A DNA stretch of 64,000 nt from Peribacillus loiseleuriae (GTDB lineage: Bacteria > Bacillota > Bacilli > Bacillales > DSM-1321): positions 3,648,059 through 3,712,058 of the forward strand of contig NZ_LFZW01000001.1 of NCBI RefSeq assembly GCF_001183985.1, given 5' to 3'. Each line of letters starts with the position of its first letter. Position 1 is the stretch's first letter. The notes under the pieces were generated by a model that saw only the letters and a program-made list of their open reading frames with translations, was not told the origin of the DNA and did no database searches. The position numbers and the translations under genes were made by a program. Below are positions 8,440 to 16,882 of the stretch, in pieces.

Positions 8440-9600
8440 TTATAAGCTTTCCTCAAGAATTTCTTGCATCAGTTTCGAATTGGTTAATGGCAGATTGAAA
8501 AAAAGTTTTGCTTTCATTTCACGAATGAGCGCTTCCTTATCTTCTTGGTATGGAAAACGCTCAGAAAGACCAATCATTTGTAAGAAATTCACCATTGTCA
8601 GAGATGCTTTTTCTGCTAATGTGCTTTGTTTTGTAGATGGATTATAGTCCTTTAAAATAGAAAGTAATGTTTCAACCTTTTCGGGTATGATTGTACTAAC
8701 ATGTTTCAAGTAATTAGGATACACAAAAGATAACGTTTCCCCATGTGCTAAATCTGGGAAGTAGCCATTAATCGTCTCTGCAATCGGGTGTGGTGCTTCA
8801 GCTCCTGCATTCGATAAGCAAATGCCTGCCAATGTGTCGGCATATGCAAGTTTTTCTCTTAAACTCACATTTTCTAAATCTTTCATTACAAGGGGCAAAG
8901 CTTCTACAATAATAGAAATCGCTTGTAACGAAAGCGTTTCTGTGAGTTTTGTTGCTCTCGGGTTAAAATAGCTTTCGATCGCATGACACATGGCATCAAA
9001 CCCAGTTGTTGCCGTTGATTTTTCCGGAACGGTTATCATTAATTCTGGGTCAACGATAGACACTCTCGGGAAAAGACATGAATGAAAAAGTGTTAATTTT
9101 TCTTTCCTTTCAGTATCCGTTACAACAGCCGCCTGTGTGACTTGAGATCCAGTTCCCGATGTTGTTGTGATCGTTACGATTGGTAATGCTTTTACCGATT
9201 GGTCATGATCATGGAAGGGATCAGAGAATTCCCTAAAGCTAGATTCCCAGGTGAAATCATTGTTAAAAGCCATTAAAGCAATCGCTTTAGCGGTGTCCAT
9301 GGCGGAACCTCCACCATATGCGAGAATAAAATCTACTCGTTCATTTATTGCTACCATTTTCCCATGATCTACAATATCTATTGTTGGATTTGGTTTTACT
9401 CCATCAAAAATCACATACTGAATTCCATTATCCGTTAAACTAGCAATTACATCTTGAAAATATTTCTCACGATCGTTATTCTTAACAGGTGTTCGAACGA
9501 TCAAACACTTCTCTCCTAAAAATTTAGATCGCTCTCCAATTTCTTTCCTTACACCGCAACCGAAATGAATCCTTGCAGGTGAATAAAATGAAAAATTCAT
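8440..9600 (-). CDS. Iron-type (group III) alcohol dehydrogenase
   Basis: A 386-residue NAD(P)-dependent oxidoreductase. The nucleotide-binding loop is YGGGSAMDTAKAI, and the metal ligands lie in TGFDAMCHAIESY, APHPIAE and DLAHGE. The family reduces aldehydes or oxidises primary alcohols and polyols such as butanol, lactaldehyde or 1,3-propanediol. The start follows GGGGGAGAGGGA. It is 18 bases downstream of the epimerase-like gene, so the two are co-transcribed and probably act on successive intermediates. The substrate is unknown. Confidence 0.9.
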   Translation of the reverse strand: MNFSFYSPARIHFGCGVRKEIGERSKFLGEKCLIVRTPVKNNDREKYFQDVIASLTDNGIQYVIFDGVKPNPTIDIVDHGKMVAINERVDFILAYGGGSAMDTAKAIALMAFNNDFTWESSFREFSDPFHDHDQSVKALPIVTITTTSGTGSQVTQAAVVTDTERKEKLTLFHSCLFPRVSIVDPELMITVPEKSTATTGFDAMCHAIESYFNPRATKLTETLSLQAISIIVEALPLVMKDLENVSLREKLAYADTLAGICLSNAGAEAPHPIAETINGYFPDLAHGETLSFVYPNYLKHVSTIIPEKVETLLSILKDYNPSTKQSTLAEKASLTMVNFLQMIGLSERFPYQEDKEALIREMKAKLFFNLPLTNSKLMQEILEESL

Positions 9601-9618
9601 TCCCTCTCCCCCTTATAT

Positions 9619-10338
9619 TTATTCACCAAAGTATTGGATACTCGCAGAATCGATTGCTTCACGACAAGCCTTCACTCCAGCAGTAATACCTTCTGGATAC
9701 TTAAAGATTCCCGAGGATAAGATAACAACATCCGGTTCTGCAGCGATCATCTCTGATAAATTGTCTGCTCTTAAGCCGCCATCAACGGCTAATTCACATG
9801 AAGGATTTTTCTCATTAATAAGTGCTCTTGCTCGTTTTACCAAATCAATGGATGATCTTCTCCATCCCCAATTATCTTTTCCATCGGTCTCATCAACACC
9901 ATGAACGACAATATGCAGGCGATCAATGTCATAAACCGCTTCCTCAACAAATGATAATGGCGTGTAACAACCAATCGTTAATCCGACTTTCATGCCAAAT
10001 TCCCGGCAATAGTTGATAATATAAGCGAGTGGCGCACCAAGGAATTGCTCTGCCGGGATGATTAACATATTGGCACCCGCTGCAGCTATTTTTTCAATAA
10101 ACAGACGGTCGCATTCACGTGTGTAGATATGGCATTCGATTGGCTTGTCAGTGACCGGACGAATCCCTTCAATGATCTGATGTCCTCCCATTAGTTGCAT
10201 GTTTCTTAAATCATACATATCAGCGGCGTCTGAGTGTATGTAGTCCGCACCAGCATCGGACGCTTCCTTCACAATATCAGCGATATGCCCATAGTCCACA
10301 TGTGCTAAACCAGCAGCAATTTTAATATACTTTTTCAT
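9619..10338 (-). CDS. Ribulose-phosphate 3-epimerase-like TIM-barrel enzyme
   Basis: This 239-residue protein keeps the metal-binding plan of the pentose-5-phosphate 3-epimerase family: His and Asp in YIHSDAADMYD, His in ECHIYT and Asp in AVDGGLR. The conserved loops are otherwise altered. The usual LHxDVMDGxF is absent, and the glycine-rich phosphate loop differs around HGVDETDGKDNWG. It is therefore a divergent member acting on a different sugar phosphate, not the housekeeping Rpe. A strong AGGAGG site precedes the ATG. It sits between the lyase and the alcohol dehydrogenase. Confidence 0.8.
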   Translation of the reverse strand: MKKYIKIAAGLAHVDYGHIADIVKEASDAGADYIHSDAADMYDLRNMQLMGGHQIIEGIRPVTDKPIECHIYTRECDRLFIEKIAAAGANMLIIPAEQFLGAPLAYIINYCREFGMKVGLTIGCYTPLSFVEEAVYDIDRLHIVVHGVDETDGKDNWGWRRSSIDLVKRARALINEKNPSCELAVDGGLRADNLSEMIAAEPDVVILSSGIFKYPEGITAGVKACREAIDSASIQYFGE

Positions 10339-10383
10339 AATAATTATTCCTCCTAATTGTGTATCTAGCAGTTTTCTCTTATT

Positions 10384-11769
10384 TTATAAAAGCTCAAATC
10401 CAGCTGTGAAGTGTCGCAATGAAATAATGGGTCCCTCATAGACAAGCTTCATCCCTTTATATAGATTACGATTTTTGTATATTTCACCAAGAGCATTCGC
10501 AATCACATCCATATGACTATTTGTATATACTCTTCTCGAAAGTGCGATTCTCATCGTTTCGACGTCTGGCAAAATGTCTTCACCTGTAATCGGGTCTTTA
10601 GAACCAAATGCACAAGCACCGATTTCTACTGCACGTACTCCCGCTTCTTCATACAGGGCAACAACAAGTCTTTGAGACGGGAACTCATTCTGCGGAATAT
10701 GAGGGAAAAATCTCCTTCCATCCACATATACACCGTGACCTCCTGTTGGTTCAATAATAGGAATTCCCTGTTCCAGCAATCGGTCACCTAAATATTTAGC
10801 CTGGTTGATCCGATACTCCAAGTATTGTTCGTCAACCCCTTCTTGCAACCCCACCGCAAGCGCTTCCAAATCACGTCCAGCTAAACCACCATATGTGATA
10901 AAACCTTCATGCACAATGGCTAATTGCTGCGCTTGTTTTAAAATATCTTCATTCCTTGTGACAAACAGACCGCCGATATTAACCAATCCGTCTTTTTTTG
11001 AACTCATTGTAGCTGTTTCACAATAAGAAAACATTTCTCTGGTAATTTCTTTAATGGATTTATTGTGATATCCATCTTCCCTTTGTTGAATAAAGTAAGC
11101 GTTTTCAGATAGTCGAGCCGCATCAATTACAACTGGTATGTTATACGATTTAGCTAAATTGCTCACTTCTCTTATGTTTTGCATGGAAACTGGCTGCCCG
11201 CCATTGTTATTACAGGTTACTGTAATAATCACAACTGAAATTTGATCTGATCCGTTTTCTTCTATTAACTTCTCCATTTTGCTTAGATCAATATTCCCTT
11301 TAAATGGGTGAGATGGACTTGCTGTGTCTTTTCCGTTATCGACCACATAATCAACAGCTAATGCTCCCAATACTTCAGCATTTCCTCGAAATGTATCAAA
11401 GTGCATGTTTCCAATCGCGTATTTTCCTTCTTTTGCGTATAATTTTGCCATGATAAAATCAGCTGCTCGACCTTGATGTGTTGGTTGGACATAAGGCATG
11501 CCGAAAATATCTTGGACAGATTCTTCCAACTTATAAAAGCTTTTTGAACCAGCATATGATTCATCACCTAGCATTAAAGCAGACCATTGTTCGCTACTCA
11601 TTGCAGATGTGCCACTATCCGTTATGCAATCGATATACACGTTCTCCGCTTTGATTTTAAAAGCATTATAACCAGCATCTTTCAGCCATTTTTGACGTTC
11701 TTCTTTTGTGGTTTTCTTCAGTCTTTCTACCATTTTGATTCGAAATGGTTCAGCTGTCATAAAACGCAT
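10384..11769 (-). CDS. Tyrosine phenol-lyase/tryptophanase-family PLP lyase
   Basis: A 462-residue beta-eliminating lyase that would cleave an amino acid to pyruvate, ammonia and a leaving group. It has the N-terminal AEPFRIKMVE, the phosphate/ring region PTHQGRAAD, TCNNNGGQPVSM, VVIDAARLSENAYF with the PLP-contacting Asp, and MSSKKDGLVNIGG with the PLP lysine. The C-terminal SRRVYTNSHMD has the two arginines seen in tyrosine phenol-lyase rather than tryptophanase. The ATG at 11769 is preferred over one 13 codons upstream because it follows GAAAGGATGA. Family placement is firm. The substrate is open, since the sugar-type neighbours argue against simple tyrosine breakdown. Confidence 0.85.
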   Translation of the reverse strand: MRFMTAEPFRIKMVERLKKTTKEERQKWLKDAGYNAFKIKAENVYIDCITDSGTSAMSSEQWSALMLGDESYAGSKSFYKLEESVQDIFGMPYVQPTHQGRAADFIMAKLYAKEGKYAIGNMHFDTFRGNAEVLGALAVDYVVDNGKDTASPSHPFKGNIDLSKMEKLIEENGSDQISVVIITVTCNNNGGQPVSMQNIREVSNLAKSYNIPVVIDAARLSENAYFIQQREDGYHNKSIKEITREMFSYCETATMSSKKDGLVNIGGLFVTRNEDILKQAQQLAIVHEGFITYGGLAGRDLEALAVGLQEGVDEQYLEYRINQAKYLGDRLLEQGIPIIEPTGGHGVYVDGRRFFPHIPQNEFPSQRLVVALYEEAGVRAVEIGACAFGSKDPITGEDILPDVETMRIALSRRVYTNSHMDVIANALGEIYKNRNLYKGMKLVYEGPIISLRHFTAGFELL

Positions 11770-11809
11770 ATACAGATCATCCTTTCTGGAATGTGATTTT
11801 TTTATCACC

Positions 11810-11846
11810 TTGTAAATATTTTAACAACAAATATTTATATTTACAA
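11810..11846. promoter_or_regulatory. Inverted repeat upstream of lyase, candidate operator
   Basis: TTGTAAATAT and ATATTTACAA form exact 10-bp arms separated by 17 bases, centred about 60 bases before the lyase start. The adjacent upstream gene encodes a DNA-binding regulator, which is the natural candidate to bind here. Confidence 0.5.
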
Positions 11847-11913
11847 CAACATTCTGAAAATTAATTTTAATTTATTGGAAAATAGTTGAGGATACAGCAA
11901 AAAAGGTTGTCCC

Positions 11914-12003
11914 ACAACGAAAAGGCCAGATCCCACATCTACTATCCATCGTTATATGTCGTATAAACGATGGATAGAGTGTGAGGTCTAACCCTTTTGA
12001 GAC
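11914..12003 (-). terminator. Long hairpin between regulator and lyase
   Basis: The core arms CTATCCATCGTT and AACGATGGATAG are exact complements over 12 bp (11942-11977). They are extended by partly pairing flanks that end in AAAAGG and CCTTTT. It should terminate the regulator transcript before the lyase promoter. Confidence 0.7.
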
Positions 12004-12026
12004 ACCTCTTTGGTTCTTAAGTCAGC

Positions 12027-12656
12027 CTAAAGTTTACTAATATATCGATAAATAGATGTTTCTGATGTATGTAGGATTTTTGCTAACTCGGCTATAGATC
12101 CCTTTAGCAAAAATGTACCTTTTTCATCTAACATTCGAATGAGCTCCATTTTCTCATCATGGCTTAATCGTTCTGGAGGCACATGAAAATTTGTCAAAGC
12201 CTCTTGAATCGTATTGTTCATTAAATCTTCAAATGATAGATTAAAACTTTCATAAAAATTTTCCCCTTTGTATTGAATCGGCTCTGAACCACTTATTATC
12301 CGATTCAACACACTCCTTAGCTCGATTAACTCATCGACTTTATAGTTGATTGTTAACATACCGATTAATTCTCTATTTGCATTTTTGATAAAATGAGTGG
12401 CAGATCTTAATTTTTTCCTTTCTGATGAAAAAGCACGGTAGTTCACAATGGATTCTTCCTCTTTATATAATTCTTGTTTCAAAAACTTTTTTTCTAAATC
12501 TGGAATTTCGCTTCCTACCCCCATCTCAGGGTTGAATGGATTTTCAATCAACACTACCTCTTCTTTATTCGTATCATACACGATCACTTCCGCATCAGTC
12601 CCTAGAAATCGCGCGAAAAATTTTATCATTGGAATATATGATTCTAAATCTGACAA
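12027..12656 (-). CDS. YheO-like PAS/HTH transcriptional regulator
   Basis: A 209-residue protein with an N-terminal YheO-like PAS region (IPMIKFFARFLGTDAEVIVYD, with FIKNANRELIGMLTIN as its second half). It ends in a helix-turn-helix (LAKILHTSETSIYRYISKL). Such proteins act as ligand-responsive regulators of neighbouring catabolic genes. The start is TTG at 12656, because AAAGGGAGGGG lies right upstream; the ATG ten codons earlier would run through that site. It is transcribed in the same direction as the island and is the likely controller of the lyase promoter. Confidence 0.82.
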   Translation of the reverse strand: MSDLESYIPMIKFFARFLGTDAEVIVYDTNKEEVVLIENPFNPEMGVGSEIPDLEKKFLKQELYKEEESIVNYRAFSSERKKLRSATHFIKNANRELIGMLTINYKVDELIELRSVLNRIISGSEPIQYKGENFYESFNLSFEDLMNNTIQEALTNFHVPPERLSHDEKMELIRMLDEKGTFLLKGSIAELAKILHTSETSIYRYISKL

Positions 12657-12686
12657 ATTGTTCTCCCCTCCCTTTATTTTGCTCAC

Positions 12687-13658
12687 TTACACATATGATA
12701 AATATTCAAATCATACAACAGTAGTGTCGGAACTTTATAAACTTTCCTTATTTTACATCATTATATTACATCGAGGAAATACTGTTTTCATTTTCCGATT
12801 TTCGATTATTCTGTTTACTTCCTTATAAGAACTACATATTTATTCAGACCTCTTTTTGTTTCTATTTTTATAGCAACTTTACTCATCTATTTCCCCCCTG
12901 TCAGTTAGTATTCCTCAATATTCTTTACTTTACGTTTTACTGCAAGAAACGGATAGAATACGAGGTTACTTTATTTAGGCGGCGACAGGCATGAAAAATT
13001 AATATGTGTAGTGACTAGCACCGCTCTTTAAAATTACATTTTTTCACAAAACACATTACAATCATATAAATATCTTTCAAAGGTAGGGAAGTCGAATGCT
13101 AATTAACGGTACAATTAGCTTAATAAAATAGCTTGGCAATTCCCCAAAACTCCTTTACCATTTACTAGATAATGTCCAAGTGGGAACTAACTGTACATTA
13201 TGCGTTTCATAAAGTTTACATACCCTTCCCCATCTTGAGAACTATAGCCACCACTACCTGAATATGCCTCTCGAAATGGCTCACCTTTCATAAGAGTGGT
13301 GCTTAATAATGGTTCATTCATATTATATTTTAACCAATCTGATAGTCTCGTGTCTTTTCATCCATAGGAAAGCTAAATGGACTCGTGCTCAAACCCTACT
13401 TTTCAACCTTTGCGAGCGAATTTCGCCTCTTTTCGCGCCAAAAAGAGGGGTAATCGCGCCAGTTCCGCCACTTTTCGAGCGAGATTTCCGATTTACGCGC
13501 CGGATTGGGGGCGTTACTTTATATTGTATAAAAAAGGTAATCCATCTTCAGTATTATAAGATATTGCCTCCCAAGAATCTGCTTCGAGAAAATACATAAT
13601 GATGTTGATCATGATTGTAATAGACACTCATGGAGATATTTACAAAGAATAATCTAGC
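12687..13658. other. Intergenic gap of about 1 kb
   Basis: I find no gene with a ribosome site here. It contains a short degenerate repeat around 12979-12996 (GGCGACAGGC) and a GC-rich tandem block at 13409-13513. Open frames over that block come from the repeat, not from a protein. Confidence 0.6.
13409..13513. repeat. GC-rich imperfect 21-bp tandem repeat
   Basis: About five units of 21 bp can be laid end to end. Units 2 and 3 begin TTTTCGCGCCA and TAATCGCGCCA, and units 1 and 4 share TGCGAGCGA / TCGAGCGAG. The block is rich in CpG and contrasts sharply with the AT-rich surroundings. Confidence 0.6.
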
Positions 13659-13702
13659 AAAAAAGGAGAGCGGATTACCCAAAAGGTAATCGCTCTCCTT
13701 TT
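13659..13702 (-). terminator. Terminator of the polyol operon
   Basis: AAAAGGAGAGCGGATTACC and GGTAATCGCTCTCCTTTT pair over their whole length with one bulge around a CAAAA loop. On the minus strand the stem is followed by a short T run. It lies about 60 bases past the dehydrogenase stop. Confidence 0.85.
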
Positions 13703-13764
13703 CTATTTTCCTATTGAACAAGATGATTCGGGGAGTGACAGGTACAAAAAACAGGTACCCTAGA

Positions 13765-14847
13765 TTAAGGGTAAATCATCATTTTCAATGTATTCGTTTT
13801 ATCATGGATAGCCTTTTCAAACGCTTCTTTCGCGTCAGAGAGTTGATATTGATTTGTAATCATTTTCTCGATATCAATTTCTTTACTAGCAAGCATTTCA
13901 ATGGCTTTCGGGTAGGTATGATGGTAACGAAAGACGCCCATTAGATCAATTTCTTTATCAACAATCTTGCTAATACTGACAGGTACTTCATCTTGTGGGG
14001 ACATTCCAACTATGACGACTCTTCCGCCTCTTCTGACCGATGTAATCGTTCCTTGTACAGCTTTCGGATTACCGGCTGTTTCAATGGCAAGGTCGACTCC
14101 AACACCATTCGTATATTCCATGACTTTGTCATCAAGATTGTCTTCACGTAAATTGATTGTATGAGTTGCTCCCATTTCTTTCGCTACATCCAAACGACTT
14201 TGCTCCAAATCGACCCCGATGATCGTTTTTGCTCCAGCCATTTTTGCCGCTGCTGCAGTTACTAAGCCAATAGGTCCCATTCCCATAATCACAACCGTTT
14301 CTCCAGATTGAAGTTTTCCTCGGCTAATAGCATGGATCCCTACTGAAAATGGTTCAATTAGTGCTGCCGTTTCATAGCTCATGCTGTCTGGAATAGGGAA
14401 AACTAGATCAGCTCTCATGGCAATGTATTCACAGAAAGCCCCATCATAGGGTGGTGTAGCAAGAAACTCTACATGTGGGCATAGATTATAGCGTCCCTCT
14501 TTACAATGATCACATTTTCCACAAGTCGCTCCAGGTTCGATGGATACACGCTGCCCCACCTTAAGTTCCGTAACCTTTTCACCCACTTTGACAATCTCTC
14601 CTGATGCCTCATGTCCTAGAATAATGGGATTTTCTACAATATAATCACCAATTTTCCCATGCTCATAATAATGAACATCTGATCCACATAACCCTACCGT
14701 TTTGATTCGAATTAAAACCTCGTCAGCTTCTGGTGTTGGAATTTCCCGTTTCTGTATTTCAATATTTTTTACTTCGGTTAGGACTGCTGCATCCATCGTA
14801 CTTTTTATATGTTTAGAATCATCTAATTCCATCTTTTCAATTATCAC
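13765..14847 (-). CDS. Zinc polyol (xylitol/sorbitol) dehydrogenase
   Basis: A 360-residue medium-chain dehydrogenase that oxidises a sugar alcohol to a ketose with NAD. It has the catalytic zinc site (VGLCGSDVHYYEHG and GHEASGEIV), four structural-zinc cysteines (CGKCDHCKEGRYNLC), the downstream glutamate ALIEPFSV and the Rossmann loop GMGPIGLV. The start is taken as GTG at 14847, with GAGGAG eight bases before it, rather than the GTG three codons upstream that overlaps the site. As last gene of an operon with an ABC importer and a xylulokinase, a xylitol- or arabitol-type substrate is most likely. Confidence 0.88.
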   Translation of the reverse strand: MIIEKMELDDSKHIKSTMDAAVLTEVKNIEIQKREIPTPEADEVLIRIKTVGLCGSDVHYYEHGKIGDYIVENPIILGHEASGEIVKVGEKVTELKVGQRVSIEPGATCGKCDHCKEGRYNLCPHVEFLATPPYDGAFCEYIAMRADLVFPIPDSMSYETAALIEPFSVGIHAISRGKLQSGETVVIMGMGPIGLVTAAAAKMAGAKTIIGVDLEQSRLDVAKEMGATHTINLREDNLDDKVMEYTNGVGVDLAIETAGNPKAVQGTITSVRRGGRVVIVGMSPQDEVPVSISKIVDKEIDLMGVFRYHHTYPKAIEMLASKEIDIEKMITNQYQLSDAKEAFEKAIHDKTNTLKMMIYP

Positions 14848-14869
14848 GTAGACCACTCCTCTATCAAAA

Positions 14870-15841
14870 TTATTTTAGATATTCATCAACATTTTCATCT
14901 GTTACTAGCTCAAAAGGAATTTCATATCGTTTCTCAATGGTTTCCCCTTTGGCTGCTTTCACTGCCATATCAACTACCGTTTTGCCTTGTTCTAGTGCAT
15001 TTTGGTATACTGTTGCAATCATTTCCCCTTTTTTGACTGCTTGAAGGGCATCATGGACCCCATCAACACCTACAACAGGTACATCCGTCATGCCTTTGGC
15101 ACGTAGCGCATTGATTGCTCCAATTGCCATTTCATCATTTTGAGCAATAACGGCATTAATTTTATCACCGTGTGTTTGAATCCAGTTTTCCATAATGCTC
15201 ATAGCCTCAGCTCTTGACCAGTTCGCTGTTTGCTCTGCGATTAATTTAATGTCTTTATTCTTTTCCAAAATATTGTCTATTCCTTCACGTCTTTTTGTTT
15301 GGCCAGTTTGTCCAATTGGACCTTCTAATAGAACAACATTCCCTTTTCCACCTAATGAATCTACAATTTGTTGTGTTTCTGTTTCACCCGCAACAACATC
15401 TGGAGAACCAATATAAGAGTTCAATTTTTCAGATGTCAAGAACGCATTAACACCTAATACCGGTGTGCCTGCATTAATAATTTCATCCACAGTTGCATTT
15501 AACGCTTCTTCATCAATGGGGTTCACAATAATGGCATCTACTTTTTGACTTTCTAAGTTTTTTAATTGTGAAATAGCTGTGCTAACATCATAGTTTCCAT
15601 CCATTACTATAAGGTCTACTCCTATTTCTTTCGCATGCGCTTTCATTGCTTCAGTTAGATTCGTTGCAAATTCTCCTCGAAGGCCATAAACCTGAAATCC
15701 AATTTTAATAGAATCAGAATCTTTCTTTTGTTTACTATCTCCACTACCTGAACTTGTTTCAAGATTGGAACTACAAGCAGCGACCATTGTGGTCATGATT
15801 AATAGAACGAGCAGTAATAGTGACCCTTTAATTTTTTTCAT
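14870..15841 (-). CDS. Sugar ABC transporter substrate-binding lipoprotein (RbsB type)
   Basis: A 323-residue lipoprotein with a signal peptide and lipobox (MVAACSS). It has a type I periplasmic-binding fold: KIGFQVYGLRGEFATNL, VDAIIVNPID, NAVIAQNDEMAIGA and VPVVGVDG. It captures a monosaccharide or polyol outside the membrane. The start ATG lies behind AAAGGGG. The order dehydrogenase-binding protein-permease-ATPase is usual for CUT2 importers. The ligand is inferred to be a pentitol from the associated enzymes. Confidence 0.9.
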   Translation of the reverse strand: MKKIKGSLLLLVLLIMTTMVAACSSNLETSSGSGDSKQKKDSDSIKIGFQVYGLRGEFATNLTEAMKAHAKEIGVDLIVMDGNYDVSTAISQLKNLESQKVDAIIVNPIDEEALNATVDEIINAGTPVLGVNAFLTSEKLNSYIGSPDVVAGETETQQIVDSLGGKGNVVLLEGPIGQTGQTKRREGIDNILEKNKDIKLIAEQTANWSRAEAMSIMENWIQTHGDKINAVIAQNDEMAIGAINALRAKGMTDVPVVGVDGVHDALQAVKKGEMIATVYQNALEQGKTVVDMAVKAAKGETIEKRYEIPFELVTDENVDEYLK

Positions 15842-15903
15842 CAAAAATTCCCCTTTGTCATTTAAATTTTATTAAAAAAAGGTGATCCCTTCTCTTACCC
15901 TAT

Positions 15904-16881
15904 TTACACTCTCTTACGATCTACTAAAACAGCAATAATAATAATGATTCCTTTAATCACTTGCTGCCAATAAGAAGAAACAGCTAATAAATCTAATCCA
16001 TTATTCAAAACGCCAATAATCAGTGCTCCTACTAACGTCCCCCATAAACGGCCTCGTCCACCAGCTAAGCTCGTTCCACCAATAACAACTGCCGCGATCG
16101 CATCCAATTCATAAGACATTCCAGCTTGTGGTAAACCTGAAGAAACACGAGACGTAAGCAAGACACCAGCAAGGCCTGCAAGTAATCCACTAATACAATA
16201 GACAGACATTAATGTTCTATCAACATTCAGTCCAGATGTTTTTGCAGCGTTTTCATTTCCCCCAACAGCATAAATATGTCGGCCTAATTTAGTACGATAG
16301 AGTAATACACTACAAAAAACAAAAACAATTAATACGATCCAAACGGAAATGGGTATCCCTAAAAATCCACCTGTTCCAATAACCAAAAACGAATTTGACA
16401 AACCAGAAATCGGCCGACCATTACTATAAATATACGTAAGTCCTCTTGCAATGGACATGACACCAAGTGTGACAATAAAAGGCGCTACTTTCCATTTTGA
16501 AACAACAAGTCCATTAACGAGGCCAAGAATCAGTCCAGTCCCTAAACCAGCAGCTATTCCAAGAAATAAATTGGTATCACTTCCGGTAACTAATGAAGCG
16601 GTAACAATCCCTGAAAAAGCTAAGATGGAACCTACAGATAAATCAATTCCTTTTGTTAAAACAACAAAGGTCATGCCAATAGCTAGAATGGCATTAATCG
16701 ATACCTGCTTAAAAAGATTCAACATATTAGAAGTAGTTAAAAAGTTGGGACTTAATATCGTGATGACAATCACCAAAGCACTTAGAGCAAGTAATATGCC
16801 ATATTCTGATAATAAGTGGCCAAACTTTGGACTTCTCTTTTTGATTGGTTGTGTGTTGTTTGTAGACACATGGCTATTCAT
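15904..16881 (-). CDS. Sugar ABC transporter permease (RbsC type)
   Basis: A 325-residue permease with about nine membrane segments. It has the CUT2 signature regions AIGMTFVVLTKGIDLSVGS and AAVVIGGTSLAGGRG, the latter being the contact loop for the ATPase. It starts one base after the stop of the ATPase gene, so the two are translationally coupled, and forms the membrane channel of the importer encoded here. Confidence 0.92.
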   Translation of the reverse strand: MNSHVSTNNTQPIKKRSPKFGHLLSEYGILLALSALVIVITILSPNFLTTSNMLNLFKQVSINAILAIGMTFVVLTKGIDLSVGSILAFSGIVTASLVTGSDTNLFLGIAAGLGTGLILGLVNGLVVSKWKVAPFIVTLGVMSIARGLTYIYSNGRPISGLSNSFLVIGTGGFLGIPISVWIVLIVFVFCSVLLYRTKLGRHIYAVGGNENAAKTSGLNVDRTLMSVYCISGLLAGLAGVLLTSRVSSGLPQAGMSYELDAIAAVVIGGTSLAGGRGRLWGTLVGALIIGVLNNGLDLLAVSSYWQQVIKGIIIIIAVLVDRKRV

Positions 16882-16882
16882 T

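Noticed and set aside
11770-11913. Possible tryptophanase-type leader peptide before the lyase gene
   Set aside because: No short ORF with a tryptophan codon and no boxA/rut-like layout is visible; only an inverted repeat is present.
13309-13599. 96-codon plus-strand ORF
   Set aside because: It runs across the CpG-rich tandem repeat, which explains its odd Arg/Pro composition. No ribosome site.
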